Origin: a virus
Direction: 5' to 3' (one strand)
DNA: 27,625 bases
Virus record (IMG/VR): IMGVR_UViG_3300044615_001143
Location: 1-27,625 of that record
The notes under the pieces were generated by a model. It was not told the DNA's origin. It ran no database searches and worked only from the letters and a program-made list of their open reading frames with translations. This document shows positions 8,776-16,560 of the stretch, in pieces. Positions within the stretch are counted from its first letter, which is position 1. Every line of letters starts with the position of its first letter. The translations under genes and the position numbers were made by a program.

Positions 8776-9067
8776 TGATGGCTTCGATGAACTCATCAAA
8801 CTGATCCGGCGTGAACTTCATAAAGTCGTAGACTCCCGTGGCCTCAATGAAGTGACCAGCGGCAGCGACCGCATCGTTGATGGCGACGACTTCTCTTGGT
8901 GATTTGTCGATCATGTAGGCATCCATACATTTGATTGAACAGAAACGTGCTTTGGTCCGTTGGTAATCAACTGGCACGCGAGAGCGAGGGTCGTATATCC
9001 ATCCCCGTTCTTCCCGATGGCAGATCGGGCATAAACCTAAACTCCGTGATTTCGGTGTACTTTCCAT
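8711..9067 (-). CDS. Zinc-motif phage protein (DUF6511-like), 118 aa
   Basis: The N-terminal half holds CPICHRE (Cys13, Cys16) and FCSIKCMDAY (about residues 43-52), a treble-clef-like Cys4 site, followed by a helical C-terminal half. The layout resembles phage DUF6511 proteins, though I cannot confirm the family. The ATG at 9067 lies inside the helicase gene, giving a 101-nt out-of-frame overlap. A later start would lose the first Cys pair, so the overlap looks real. It is the last gene of the leftward recombination operon. Confidence 0.68.
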   Translation of the reverse strand: MESTPKSRSLGLCPICHREERGWIYDPRSRVPVDYQRTKARFCSIKCMDAYMIDKSPREVVAINDAVAAAGHFIEATGVYDFMKFTPDQFDEFIEAIITAYVESLQQQTEESELVRFP

Positions 9068-10610
9068 TCTTACGAACCTTGATTTCAGCAGGCTTCAGCA
9101 GCGAGTCAGACTGAGCGATGGCTTCGGCTGTGCTCTTCGGTAATATCCCGGGACCGGCCATTCGACGCTGCCACCATTTGCGTGCCCTCTCCTGCGGATA
9201 CCCCCGGTGGTCAAAGCAGATCCACTCGCGGTAAGTAATCAGCCCAGAGCGGTACTCGACTCGCATGCTGTCGGGGCTACCGGGCTTTTCATGGCGGCGG
9301 TAGTACACCGCGTTGACCTTGACCCACTGCTCCGGAATCGCAGCCGCCATCACAGGTAGCGTCGAAGCCGTGCGGTCGATCTTGATTTCACGAGGAGGCC
9401 AGATGTACCCGCAGTCCATGCACTCCATCGCTGCCGCATGAACGATGCTCTTGCACTCGGGGCAGGTCTTGGTGGGGGCTTCTCCTGCCTCATCGCTACG
9501 TCGCGGCTTCTTGGGATTGATGCGGTCCACTGGCCCATGTCGGGCGACGTTGCCTGCGAAGTCCAGCACCAAGCAGTCCTGCTTCCCATCGTGGTTACGC
9601 ATGCCACGGCCCATGATCTGTACGTAGAGTCCAACGGACTGAGTAGGCCGGAGCAGCGCAATCAGGTCCACAGACGGCGCGTTAAAGCCCGTGGTGAGTA
9701 CGCCCATAGAGGCCAGCGCCTGAATGCGCCCCGCCTTGAAGTCCGCCACAATGCGATCACGCTCGGCTTTAGGGGTATCCCCAAAGATCGTCTCGCAGGT
9801 TATCCCGTGGCTACGGACGAGATCGGCAATGTGGGTCGCGTGGGATACGCCCGCACAGAAGAGCAGCCATGACTTACGCTGTTGCCCAAACGCCACAATC
9901 TCTTTAACGGCAGCGCGGTTCACATCGTCCTTGTCTACCGCCCGCTCCAGTTCTCCGGCCACAAACTCGCCGCCTCGGGTGCTGACCCCGGTGACATCCA
10001 GCCGGGTCTTGGGTTCCTTGGAGACGAGCTTGGTTAGGTAGCCCTGCTTGACCATATCGGCCAAAGAAGCCTCGTAGGAGATGTCCGTAAAGAGGGCATC
10101 CTTACCGGAGCAAAGCAGCCCGCTGTCCAAGCGATATGGTGTAGCCGTCAACCCAATCACCCGCATGTGAGGGTTCATCACCTTCAGGGTCTTAAGGAAC
10201 TTTTGGTACATCGTATTGGTCTTACGCGGAATAAGATGCGCTTCGTCGATAAGACACAAATCGACCTTCGTAAACTTGGTCGCGTGTTTGTGCACCGACT
10301 GTATCCCAGAGAATACGATTGACGGCTCAAAGTCGCGTTGATTTAAACCGGCTGAGTTGATGCCCGCGTTGGCCTCGGACCACAGTCGTTTTAGCTCGTC
10401 GTAGTTTTGCCTGATCAGTTCCCGTACGTGGGTCACGACCACGATCTTGCAGTCGCCCCAGTTGGTTAGCACCTGTCTACAAAATTCAGCAATGACGAAA
10501 CTCTTGCCGGTGCCGGTGGGCAGAACGATCAGCGGATTGCCATCGTACTCTTTGAAGTATTTAAACGTGTACTCAATGGCTTCGTTTTGATAGGGGCGTA
10601 AAGTAATCAC
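8967..10610 (-). CDS. DEAD/DEAH-box superfamily 2 helicase with zinc ribbon, 547 aa
   Basis: All core SF2 motifs are visible: LRPYQNEA near the N-terminus, Walker A with GTGKS at 33-37, DEAH at 122-125, TAT at 155-157, and motif VI QIMGRGMR at 331-338. A zinc ribbon (C383, C386, C397, C400) follows. This is the RecG/SSL2-like phage helicase type that unwinds DNA with ATP during replication or recombination. The start is GTG at 10610, overlapping the upstream stop as GTGA. The 3' end overlaps the next gene by 101 nt. Being in one operon with a nuclease, a Sak4-like ATPase and a DUF669 protein supports a recombination or replication role. Confidence 0.9.
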   Translation of the reverse strand: MITLRPYQNEAIEYTFKYFKEYDGNPLIVLPTGTGKSFVIAEFCRQVLTNWGDCKIVVVTHVRELIRQNYDELKRLWSEANAGINSAGLNQRDFEPSIVFSGIQSVHKHATKFTKVDLCLIDEAHLIPRKTNTMYQKFLKTLKVMNPHMRVIGLTATPYRLDSGLLCSGKDALFTDISYEASLADMVKQGYLTKLVSKEPKTRLDVTGVSTRGGEFVAGELERAVDKDDVNRAAVKEIVAFGQQRKSWLLFCAGVSHATHIADLVRSHGITCETIFGDTPKAERDRIVADFKAGRIQALASMGVLTTGFNAPSVDLIALLRPTQSVGLYVQIMGRGMRNHDGKQDCLVLDFAGNVARHGPVDRINPKKPRRSDEAGEAPTKTCPECKSIVHAAAMECMDCGYIWPPREIKIDRTASTLPVMAAAIPEQWVKVNAVYYRRHEKPGSPDSMRVEYRSGLITYREWICFDHRGYPQERARKWWQRRMAGPGILPKSTAEAIAQSDSLLKPAEIKVRKNGKYTEITEFRFMPDLPSGRTGMDIRPSLSRAS

Positions 10611-10804
10611 GAGTTAAGTCCTGACCTTGGCATTTTTTTCAGTATGTATTGAGCAAGTTTCTGTACTTCAAGAAATTCAGAAGTAGAGTTGCTAAGAAGC
10701 ATGGCGTGTGCGTACACATCCAGCGCCTTCAATACCAAATACATTTCCTCATTAGAGAATGTGAATTCATCATCGTCCTCTATGAGCAGCTCCGGTTTGT
10801 CCAT
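10607..10804 (-). CDS. Small acidic hypothetical protein, 65 aa
   Basis: Lies between the nuclease and helicase genes, overlapping the nuclease 3' end by 25 nt and the helicase GTG start by 4 nt. The N-terminus is very acidic (ELLIEDDDEF) and the rest is a probable helix pair. I recognise no family. The overlaps on both sides argue that it is translated. Confidence 0.55.
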   Translation of the reverse strand: MDKPELLIEDDDEFTFSNEEMYLVLKALDVYAHAMLLSNSTSEFLEVQKLAQYILKKMPRSGLNS

Positions 10805-11736
10805 TTGCTTCCATCGCTTAACGTGTATTCCACCCAGCCCTCACCGTAATCGGTCTGCTCACCCGGCACAAGATTAGGGTGAAAGAGATGGTCGTCGCAG
10901 TCTTTACGTTGCATAGAGTCGGTTAACAAGTGGTCATGCTTTTCGCACTTCCAAGTACCCTCTGGCAGCGGAGTTGAGTACATACAGGTTCGGCACGATT
11001 TCTGCGTCGGCATCTCGCTGTTATGGCAAAAACCATGGAACGAACAATACTTGCACTCATGCCATGCGGGGTCGCTTGAAACCTTGCTCGGCGGTCGTGA
11101 TGCAAAAATGATGCGCTTGGCTTTGTCGATAAACTTCTGCGCGTCGCCTTCGGAGTACTCGGTGCGGATGCTTACGATGTCTCGCACACCGGGACTGCCT
11201 ACAGTCATGTAATGACGCTCGGCTTTGAAGTAGTGCATATACACTTGAGCCTGAGCGTAGTAGACGTAATCCCACTCTCTGAGTGTGTTCTCTTCGCCCT
11301 TGCTGATCTTTAAAGCAGAGATCTTTTTAAACTTCTGCTCGTTAACAATCTTGCATTCCCATACGTGAAGTTTCTTGGGAGATTGCAAAAGACCAGTGAT
11401 GAGTCCGTCACAGTTGCCACGGAAATGACCGCCGTGATCTTGGAAACTGTGCTGGACACCGGGTTCCTTTTCCGTGGAAAGATTCACTCCGGGTATGAGC
11501 CGCAGCCAATCTGCCAATACCTTTTCGCCCCGATGCCCATCTTCAATTCGTCTTAGGCCAGAGGCTTCAATAAAGCCCTTCTTGGCCCAGCGGAAACTTA
11601 ACCACAGTTTACGCTCACAGTTTTCACCAATGCTAGAGGCACCGAGATATATGCGATCAGATCTAAACTGCGCTTTCTCCAAGGCAGCGTCTAATGCAAG
11701 CAATGTCGGGTCTTGTAAATTAGGTAATTTGACCAT
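10780..11736 (-). CDS. Cas4-like 4Fe-4S PD-(D/E)XK nuclease, 318 aa
   Basis: PD-(D/E)XK nuclease signs: H68 (EDGHRGEK), D110 (RGNCDG), E127-x-K129 (WECKI) and a Gln motif (YYAQAQVY, about 159-166). Cys40 in GENCERKLW together with C228, C231 and C237 (CKYCSFHGFC) matches the four-Cys iron-sulfur layout of Cas4/AddB-type nucleases. A second Cys/His cluster follows (CRTC at 248-251, then further Cys and His to about 288), probably zinc-binding. The likely role is DNA-end processing for recombination, next to an ATPase and a helicase. There are no cas genes or CRISPR arrays nearby, so this is a phage recombination nuclease, not an adaptation protein. The intercistronic region just upstream is highly structured. 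Confidence 0.82.
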   Translation of the reverse strand: MVKLPNLQDPTLLALDAALEKAQFRSDRIYLGASSIGENCERKLWLSFRWAKKGFIEASGLRRIEDGHRGEKVLADWLRLIPGVNLSTEKEPGVQHSFQDHGGHFRGNCDGLITGLLQSPKKLHVWECKIVNEQKFKKISALKISKGEENTLREWDYVYYAQAQVYMHYFKAERHYMTVGSPGVRDIVSIRTEYSEGDAQKFIDKAKRIIFASRPPSKVSSDPAWHECKYCSFHGFCHNSEMPTQKSCRTCMYSTPLPEGTWKCEKHDHLLTDSMQRKDCDDHLFHPNLVPGEQTDYGEGWVEYTLSDGSKWTNRSCS

Positions 11737-11737
11737 G

Positions 11738-11816
11738 ATTTAAATCGGCATGACACCCCAGAGTGCGCTCAGCTGGGGGGAATTTAAATGACACCCTGAG
11801 GTGCCATGCCTACCTG
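11738..11816 (-). promoter_or_regulatory. Structured intercistronic region with two ATTTAAAT sites
   Basis: The spacer between the DUF669 and nuclease genes holds two ATTTAAAT palindromes (11738-11745, 11782-11789). A near-perfect inverted repeat GGCATGACACC / GGTGCCATGCC (11747-11757, 11800-11810; 10 of 11 match) encloses a CCCCAG/CTGGGG hairpin (11756-11761, 11773-11778). The first palindrome lies 1 nt from the nuclease ATG. This could tune nuclease expression as an operator, mRNA structure or partial terminator; no U-tract is present. Confidence 0.45.
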
Positions 11817-12284
11817 TTACTTCTTATTCCGTTCCCAAGGCTTTGCAACGCTCGCAGCCGGAGCTGCGGGAGCCGGAGCAGTCGCGGTGGGGGCTGCGCT
11901 TGCCGGGAAGTACTTCGCAGTATTCTGCAAAGAACCATCCTTGCTTTCGGAAATTTTCAGCACAACCTTGATCGGCTTCATGTGAAGCTGCTCAGAGTCC
12001 TGAAGCGACACAATCCCAATGGCGTTGCAGATTGCAGAGAGTTGCCGATTGGCAATGTCTACTGCCTTCGCGTTGTCGTTGAAAAGATTGAGTCTCTCAA
12101 AGAACTTGCCACGAACGGGGCCGCTCAGGATGTCGAACTCCAACCAGAGATACTGGCCGGTGCCTGACTTGGTGGTGCGCATGTCGCTGTTCACGACTTG
12201 CATGGTGTATTCGCCCGCAGGTCGCGGCTCATAACCGCTTTGCTGTGGGGCAACTTCTGAAGCATTAAAGTTTAACTTTGCCAT
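11817..12284 (-). CDS. DUF669 family phage protein, probable ssDNA-binding role, 155 aa
   Basis: The body (residues about 1-125) has the DUF669 look: FNASEV near the N-terminus, RPAGEYTMQV, GQYLWLEFDILSG, then a NRQLSAICNAIG helix. DUF669 proteins are commonly found beside phage Sak4-like ATPases and are suspected single-strand DNA-binding proteins. The tail (about 126-155) is Ala/Pro-rich and ends in basic residues, unlike the acidic tip of classical SSB. The ATG lies 2 nt past the ATPase stop, and its ribosome site GGAG is inside the end of the ATPase gene. Confidence 0.78.
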   Translation of the reverse strand: MAKLNFNASEVAPQQSGYEPRPAGEYTMQVVNSDMRTTKSGTGQYLWLEFDILSGPVRGKFFERLNLFNDNAKAVDIANRQLSAICNAIGIVSLQDSEQLHMKPIKVVLKISESKDGSLQNTAKYFPASAAPTATAPAPAAPAASVAKPWERNKK

Positions 12285-12285
12285 T

Positions 12286-13050
12286 TTACTCTCCTACGAT
12301 TTGGCTCATTGAATTTCCGAGGGCTTCAGCAAACTTGCCGTAGTCCAGCGGTAGGGTGTCGGGCAGCGACCAACGAGACTTGGCTTGCCAGCCCGGACGT
12401 TCTTGGGTGTAAAGCACTCGGTTCCCCGTGCCGATGGCGCGAGTTACCTTTTGATTGAAGCCGACATCCGACTTCACTGTGCTGTACTGCTGATTGGCGA
12501 ACATCATAATGTCGCACCACTCGCTCACCAGACTTGCGCTGCTGTGATGCAGGTCAAGCTGATAGCGGTCATACGGATCAGCAAGCGGGTCATCAAATCT
12601 GCGAACCTGCGAGTGTGCAAGCAAAATGATTTGCATGTTCTTGTCAGAACGCAGATGGTCAAACCCGTCAAGCAACTGTCTCCAGTAATCGGCAGCGGCT
12701 TTGTAGCCACGCCCATAACCGATGGCATCAATGGTCTTGACGTTGTTGTCTTGCGCAACACGCTTTTGGATGAGCTGCTCGGCCCAGTCTGCGCTATCTA
12801 GCACGACGGTTTGAAAGTCGTGACTCTCGCCAGCGAGAACGCCGATACACTCCAGAATGTCATCAAAACTTTGGCAGAGCGGGAACGCTGTTGCAGAGAC
12901 AGCATCAAGGCCCTCTTCAGTCTGGATGAACACAGGCTCCGGGGCTTGCGCCGCGAAGGTTGATTTACCGATGCCGTGCGTGCCGTACAAAACAATACGC
13001 GGCGGACGAGCGGTGCCAGTCTTCTTGAGACTAGCAAGTGATATAGCCAT
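12286..13050 (-). CDS. Sak4-like RecA-fold ATPase (phage AAA_24 type), 254 aa
   Basis: Walker A is at about residues 23-31 (GTHGIGKST) and a Walker B-like VVLDSADW at 82-89; the length and the ILLAHSQVRRF segment after it fit the short RecA-core phage ATPases. These act in single-strand annealing and recombination. The start is ATG with GGAG 7 nt upstream, and it follows the 129-aa-type gene by 2 nt. Its neighbours (DUF669, Cas4-like nuclease, helicase) are the usual partners. Alternatively it could be a generic phage nucleotide-binding protein. Confidence 0.82.
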   Translation of the reverse strand: MAISLASLKKTGTARPPRIVLYGTHGIGKSTFAAQAPEPVFIQTEEGLDAVSATAFPLCQSFDDILECIGVLAGESHDFQTVVLDSADWAEQLIQKRVAQDNNVKTIDAIGYGRGYKAAADYWRQLLDGFDHLRSDKNMQIILLAHSQVRRFDDPLADPYDRYQLDLHHSSASLVSEWCDIMMFANQQYSTVKSDVGFNQKVTRAIGTGNRVLYTQERPGWQAKSRWSLPDTLPLDYGKFAEALGNSMSQIVGE

Positions 13051-13052
13051 GG

Positions 13053-13436
13053 TTAAACTCCTAATTCAATTTTTACGTAGGTTTTAGCGGGAACAACAGT
13101 GAGCGCACTGCTCAGGATTCGATAGAGCTGCGGTTCGTTGTTAGCGAGGTACTTGACCCCGGTCACATCGACTTCGCGGACTATCTTCACCGGGTGCATT
13201 GACGCTGGAATCTTCGATGCAACACTCGCATCAAATAGTTTCCAGTCGATCTTGCGGATGAGCTTGCCTTCAATGGTGATCTTGTAATCACCAACGGTGT
13301 GCTTCTGTTGCCCCTCTTCTTTGGAACCGAGGACAGCAATCAGTTCTTCTTCCAATTCAATCCGCTTTGCTTTGGCTTCAGACTCAGCCTGCTTCGCGGC
13401 CCAAAGATCATTTGCAATTTCAGTTTCATTTCGCAT
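13053..13436 (-). CDS. Conserved phage hypothetical, first gene of recombination operon, 127 aa
   Basis: I choose the ATG at 13436 because GAGGAG lies 8 nt before it; the in-frame GTG at 13442 is only 2 nt from that site. The N-terminal 40 residues are a charged helix (ELEEELIAVLGSK), followed by a beta-rich part with KITIEGKLIRKIDWKLFD, HPVKIVREVDVTGVKYL and a VVPAKTYVKIEL end. I know this pattern from phage genes that precede Sak4-like ATPases, but not a biochemical function. It is driven by the divergent control region. Confidence 0.7.
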   Translation of the reverse strand: MRNETEIANDLWAAKQAESEAKAKRIELEEELIAVLGSKEEGQQKHTVGDYKITIEGKLIRKIDWKLFDASVASKIPASMHPVKIVREVDVTGVKYLANNEPQLYRILSSALTVVPAKTYVKIELGV

Positions 13437-13454
13437 ATTCACATCTCCTCATTG

Positions 13455-13469
13455 ACTGGCTAGGCCAGT
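13455..13469. promoter_or_regulatory. Palindrome ACTGGC-TAG-GCCAGT, candidate operator
   Basis: Perfect 6-bp arms around a 3-bp centre. It lies between the leftward -10 box (13477-13482) and the leftward start codon, so it would sit at or just after the transcription start. A repressor bound here could block the recombination operon. Confidence 0.45.
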
Positions 13470-13476
13470 GAGACGG

Positions 13477-13505
13477 ACGATACACCCCCTTGTGACGGAA
13501 TGCAA
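13477..13505 (-). promoter_or_regulatory. Candidate sigma70 promoter for leftward recombination operon
   Basis: Read leftward: -35 TTGCAT (13500-13505), 17-bp spacer, -10 TATCGT (13477-13482). It sits about 40 bp before the start codon at 13436. Two -35 positions and one -10 position agree imperfectly with consensus, so it is moderately convincing. Confidence 0.45.
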
Positions 13506-13524
13506 TAGGTGGCAAGATGTCACT

Positions 13525-13540
13525 CGTTAGGGGGCTAACG
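13525..13540. promoter_or_regulatory. Palindrome CGTTAG-GGGG-CTAACG at HTH gene ribosome site
   Basis: Perfect 6-bp arms around four G. Its right arm runs into the GGAGG ribosome site (13540-13544) of the HTH gene that starts at 13550. It could be an operator bound by the gene's own product, or an mRNA hairpin that limits ribosome access. Confidence 0.45.
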
Positions 13541-13549
13541 GAGGATGTA

Positions 13550-13918
13550 ATGACCCTGAATGACTACTTAAAGCAAAGAAACTTGACACACGAGGAATTT
13601 GCTGAACTGCTAGGCTGCAACCGAACCACGGTCACCAAGTGGCTTGACGGTTCACGAGTCCCCTCTGCTCGCTGGGCGCAGATGATAGAGGTGCGCACCG
13701 AAGGGAAAGTCAAGGCGAAAGAGTTGCGTTTGCCGCCTTCTAGGGGCAGTGGACAAAGACTCTACGGCGTGATTGTGACCCGTGGCCTGACGATCCAGCA
13801 GGCAGCGCGTCTGATGAGCATGTCTCGCAACACTCTTGCGGCGTACATCAAAGATCAGTCAAAGCCCTCTCGTATGCACTTGGCTAAGATCCGCCACCAC
13901 TTTGGAGTATCTGTATGA
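13550..13918 (+). CDS. Double helix-turn-helix (XRE-like) regulator, 122 aa
   Basis: An upstream in-frame ATG exists at 13517, but GGAGG (13540-13544) stands 5 nt before the ATG at 13550, so the shorter form is preferred. Two HTH units are visible: residues about 5-45 (LTHEEFAELLGCNRTTVTKW) and about 75-118 (LTIQQAARLMSMSRNTLAAY). The duplication may let one chain bind two half-sites. It lies beside the divergent control region with two palindromes, so it may regulate both operons. It overlaps the resolvase start by 4 nt (ATGA). Confidence 0.8.
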   Translation: MTLNDYLKQRNLTHEEFAELLGCNRTTVTKWLDGSRVPSARWAQMIEVRTEGKVKAKELRLPPSRGSGQRLYGVIVTRGLTIQQAARLMSMSRNTLAAYIKDQSKPSRMHLAKIRHHFGVSV

Positions 13919-14295
13919 TTGATATTGTTTTTCACGGCACACCGATTGGTAAAGCCCGTCCGCGCTTTGGTCGCGCCAAGAACGGCAACGTCGTAACCTA
14001 CACGCCAACCAAGACCCGACAGTTTGAACGCGACTTTAGATCGCTCGCTCAAGTTGCGATGATTGGGAAGACCGTGTTAGAAGGTCCTGTCAAGGTTACG
14101 ATCACGGCGTACTTCTCCCACAAGACCAAGACGGGATGGCACGTTTCCCGACCCGACCTTGACAACATTATCAAGGCAGTTCTCGACGCGCTGAACGGTA
14201 TCGTCTTTGACGATGATGCTGCCGTGTGTGAACTTGTCGCTTCAAAAAAATACGACGACAACGAACGGGTTGAGGTTCAAGCAATCAATGTCTGA
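13915..14295 (+). CDS. rusA: RusA-family Holliday junction resolvase, 126 aa
   Basis: RusA enzymes cut four-way DNA junctions as Mg-dependent dimers. The family signature is complete: GKARPRFGR near the N-terminus, RPDLDNIIKAVLDALNG with D81 and D83, and FDDDAAV with D99-D101. Length is typical (about 120 aa). It starts in an ATGA overlap with the HTH gene and overlaps the primase-polymerase gene by 8 nt, so the three form one operon. Confidence 0.92.
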   Translation: MIDIVFHGTPIGKARPRFGRAKNGNVVTYTPTKTRQFERDFRSLAQVAMIGKTVLEGPVKVTITAYFSHKTKTGWHVSRPDLDNIIKAVLDALNGIVFDDDAAVCELVASKKYDDNERVEVQAINV

Positions 14296-16525
14296 GGAAT
14301 ACATGTTTGAGTATGGTGCGAAGCTCGTTGACGCGGGCTACAGCATCATCCCGATCATGCCCGGGACCAAGCGGCCCGGACGGTTTGACGGTAATCAGTG
14401 GGCTGAGTTGCCACGATGGACCACGGTCAAAAGCATGCAGTCGCATGTGGACATCTGGAACAAGTGGCCCGGTTGCGGTATCGGCATCCTGACCGGCAAC
14501 GTCGTTGCAATTGACATCGACGTATTGGATTCATCCGTCGCCATTGCGGTCGGTAACGTTTTCCAAGAGAAGCTCGGCAAGACAGAGTTCGTGCGTATCG
14601 GCAAATCCCCGAAGGCACTCTATCTCTATCGTACCGATGAGCCGTTCTCCAAAATCAGCATGCACCCCATTGAGGTGCTGGGTTTGGGCCAGCAGTTCGT
14701 GGCCTACTCGACGCACCCCGATACCAACAAGCCCTACCAATGGCCCTTCTCTGCGCCCCATGAGATGCCTTTGGAGGCGCTGCCCCTTGTGACCCGGGAG
14801 CAAGTATTGGAGGCGTGTGAAGCCGCCTATAAGGCGCTACCGCCCAATCTTCGGAGAACAAAACTCCAGACCTTTCTTCCCGACAAGGACGCCAAGACTT
14901 CCGCAGAGGGACTGACGGGGACACTGACCGCCGTACAGGATGCCCTCAAGTTTGTCCCGAATCCCGATCTCTCATGGGACGATTGGAACCGTATCGGCAT
15001 GGCTGTCTACTGCGCCACCGAAGGCAAAGGTTTCATCGTGTTTGACCAATGGTCACAGGCTTCGGGCAAGTACAACCAACTCGAAACCCGCCAGCGGTGG
15101 GACCACTACAGCAAATCGCCGCCTTCCAAGATCGGAGCCGGGACACTGTACTACTACGCCCAGCAGAATGGCTGGGTTCCTGCGCCGCATTTAAATCTCA
15201 ATCCCACCAAAGAGGTCCGGGTGGATCTCACGGGATTGATGGACCTTAAGAAACTTCCGCGTAGCACCAAGGCCAACTTCCCGCATGAATGGTTTGATAG
15301 CCCCTCACTCGTAGGCCGCGTGACACGCTGGATCTTGGCGACCGCCCAGCAACCGCAGCCGACCTTTGCGTTGATGAATACGCTCTGTATGTTCGGCGCA
15401 CTCTTCGGGCGGCGGTATGCCATGACGCAACTCAACACGCGCTGCAATCTCTTTGCGATTGCGGTGGCCACACCGGGTGCAGGCAAGGACCACTCGCGCC
15501 AGCAGGTCAAGAAGATACTGGAAAACGCAGGACTCAAGGACTACATCTCTGGCGACCGCTTCTCATCTGGCGTTGCCATTCTGCGAACGCTCCACGACTT
15601 TCCCTCACGCATCTCTCACCTTGACGAGATGGGTTTGTACCTACAATCGCTCACCGGAAAGATGGCAGCGTCTCACCAAAAGGACATCATCAAGACCTTG
15701 CTTGAGGTCTACTCCAGCAGCAACGGCACCTATCACGGTCAAGAATACGCCGACAACAAAGATCGCAAACGCTTTGACATCAAGCAACCGAACTTCAACT
15801 TCTTCGGCACTACGACCCCTTCGTCGCTGACCAAGGCTCTTAACTTTGAGATGCTCGACAACGGCACCATGAGCCGCATCTTGCTTGTGCCGCCCTTTGA
15901 AGAATACCCCGACAGTCAGATCCCCGAAGCGGGGGAAAACCCACCCGAGGAAATTCTCAACGACGTAACCGACGCAGCCTCGGTCGTCCCAGCGGGCATT
16001 GGCAATCTCACTAACCTTCAGCACGTTGCATCGTCAGCCGTCGTGCCCGTAATGATCAAATGGGAAGACACCGCCTTTGACGAATACAACAAGCTCAAGG
16101 AATGGCAGATTGAGTGCGCCCGTCGCAAGGACTATCTCTGGGTACGCTTCTCAGAAATCGCACTCAAGATCGCCATGATTGAAGCCATTGCCCGTAACCC
16201 TGTCAGCCCCGTCGTGAGCTTCGACATCCTCAAGATGAGTGCAGAGTTGGCACGTTGGTCGTTTAACTTCACGGCAGAGCTACTCCACAAGGAAGTCGCG
16301 GAGAACGATATTGAAGCCGCGCACAAGAGAATCTTGAAACTTATCCGTGACTCGGGGAACGACGGCATGAGCAGCACTCAGCTTGCCAAGGCGTGCCAAG
16401 GATTGAAGGCACGGGACCGGAGCGAGTACCTTCAGACGCTATTGGAATCCGGCGACATCGTAGAAGAAATCATCAAGGCCAATGGCCCCGGGCGTGACCG
16501 CCGCGTGTACAAAAGTCGGAGATAA
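14288..16525 (+). CDS. Primase-polymerase/helicase fusion (prim-pol, PriCT-2, DUF3987-like), 745 aa
   Basis: The open frame extends upstream to 14207, but that part lies inside rusA in another frame; the ATG at 14288 gives a natural 8-nt overlap. Residues about 10-185 form a prim-pol domain with DID at 76-78 as metal ligands. Residues about 218-300 match PriCT-2 (LSWDDWNRIGMAVY). Residues about 320-650 are a helicase/ATPase domain with Walker A GAGKDHS (about 395) and Walker B SHLDEMG (about 445). A short winged-helix-like end follows. This is a one-protein primer-maker and helicase for phage DNA replication. Confidence 0.88.
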   Translation: MSEEYMFEYGAKLVDAGYSIIPIMPGTKRPGRFDGNQWAELPRWTTVKSMQSHVDIWNKWPGCGIGILTGNVVAIDIDVLDSSVAIAVGNVFQEKLGKTEFVRIGKSPKALYLYRTDEPFSKISMHPIEVLGLGQQFVAYSTHPDTNKPYQWPFSAPHEMPLEALPLVTREQVLEACEAAYKALPPNLRRTKLQTFLPDKDAKTSAEGLTGTLTAVQDALKFVPNPDLSWDDWNRIGMAVYCATEGKGFIVFDQWSQASGKYNQLETRQRWDHYSKSPPSKIGAGTLYYYAQQNGWVPAPHLNLNPTKEVRVDLTGLMDLKKLPRSTKANFPHEWFDSPSLVGRVTRWILATAQQPQPTFALMNTLCMFGALFGRRYAMTQLNTRCNLFAIAVATPGAGKDHSRQQVKKILENAGLKDYISGDRFSSGVAILRTLHDFPSRISHLDEMGLYLQSLTGKMAASHQKDIIKTLLEVYSSSNGTYHGQEYADNKDRKRFDIKQPNFNFFGTTTPSSLTKALNFEMLDNGTMSRILLVPPFEEYPDSQIPEAGENPPEEILNDVTDAASVVPAGIGNLTNLQHVASSAVVPVMIKWEDTAFDEYNKLKEWQIECARRKDYLWVRFSEIALKIAMIEAIARNPVSPVVSFDILKMSAELARWSFNFTAELLHKEVAENDIEAAHKRILKLIRDSGNDGMSSTQLAKACQGLKARDRSEYLQTLLESGDIVEEIIKANGPGRDRRVYKSRR

Positions 16526-16560
16526 AAAAATGCCCCGAGGAGAAAATCTCAACCCGGGGC
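16523..16560 (-). terminator. Rho-independent terminator for leftward transcripts
   Basis: Stem GCCCCG/CGGGGC (16532-16537, 16555-16560) with an inner GAGA/TCTC pairing. Read leftward it is followed by a run of seven T (16524-16530). It ends the long minus-strand operon just before it would run antisense into the primase-polymerase gene. Read rightward it has no U-tract. Confidence 0.75.

Noticed and set aside
10780-11736. CRISPR-Cas adaptation gene
   Set aside because: No cas1/cas2, repeats or spacers in the window; recombination context explains the Cas4-like nuclease.
13517-13549. Longer N-terminus for the HTH regulator
   Set aside because: The ATG at 13550 has a textbook GGAGG site, and the extra 11 residues cross a palindrome; not excluded completely.
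14207-14287. 27-residue N-terminal extension of the primase-polymerase
   Set aside because: Lies inside the RusA gene in another frame and does not resemble the family; ATG 14288 fits.
15154-16024. Minus-strand frames of 127 aa opposite the primase-polymerase
   Set aside because: Mirror frames of GC-rich coding sequence without ribosome sites or recognisable motifs.
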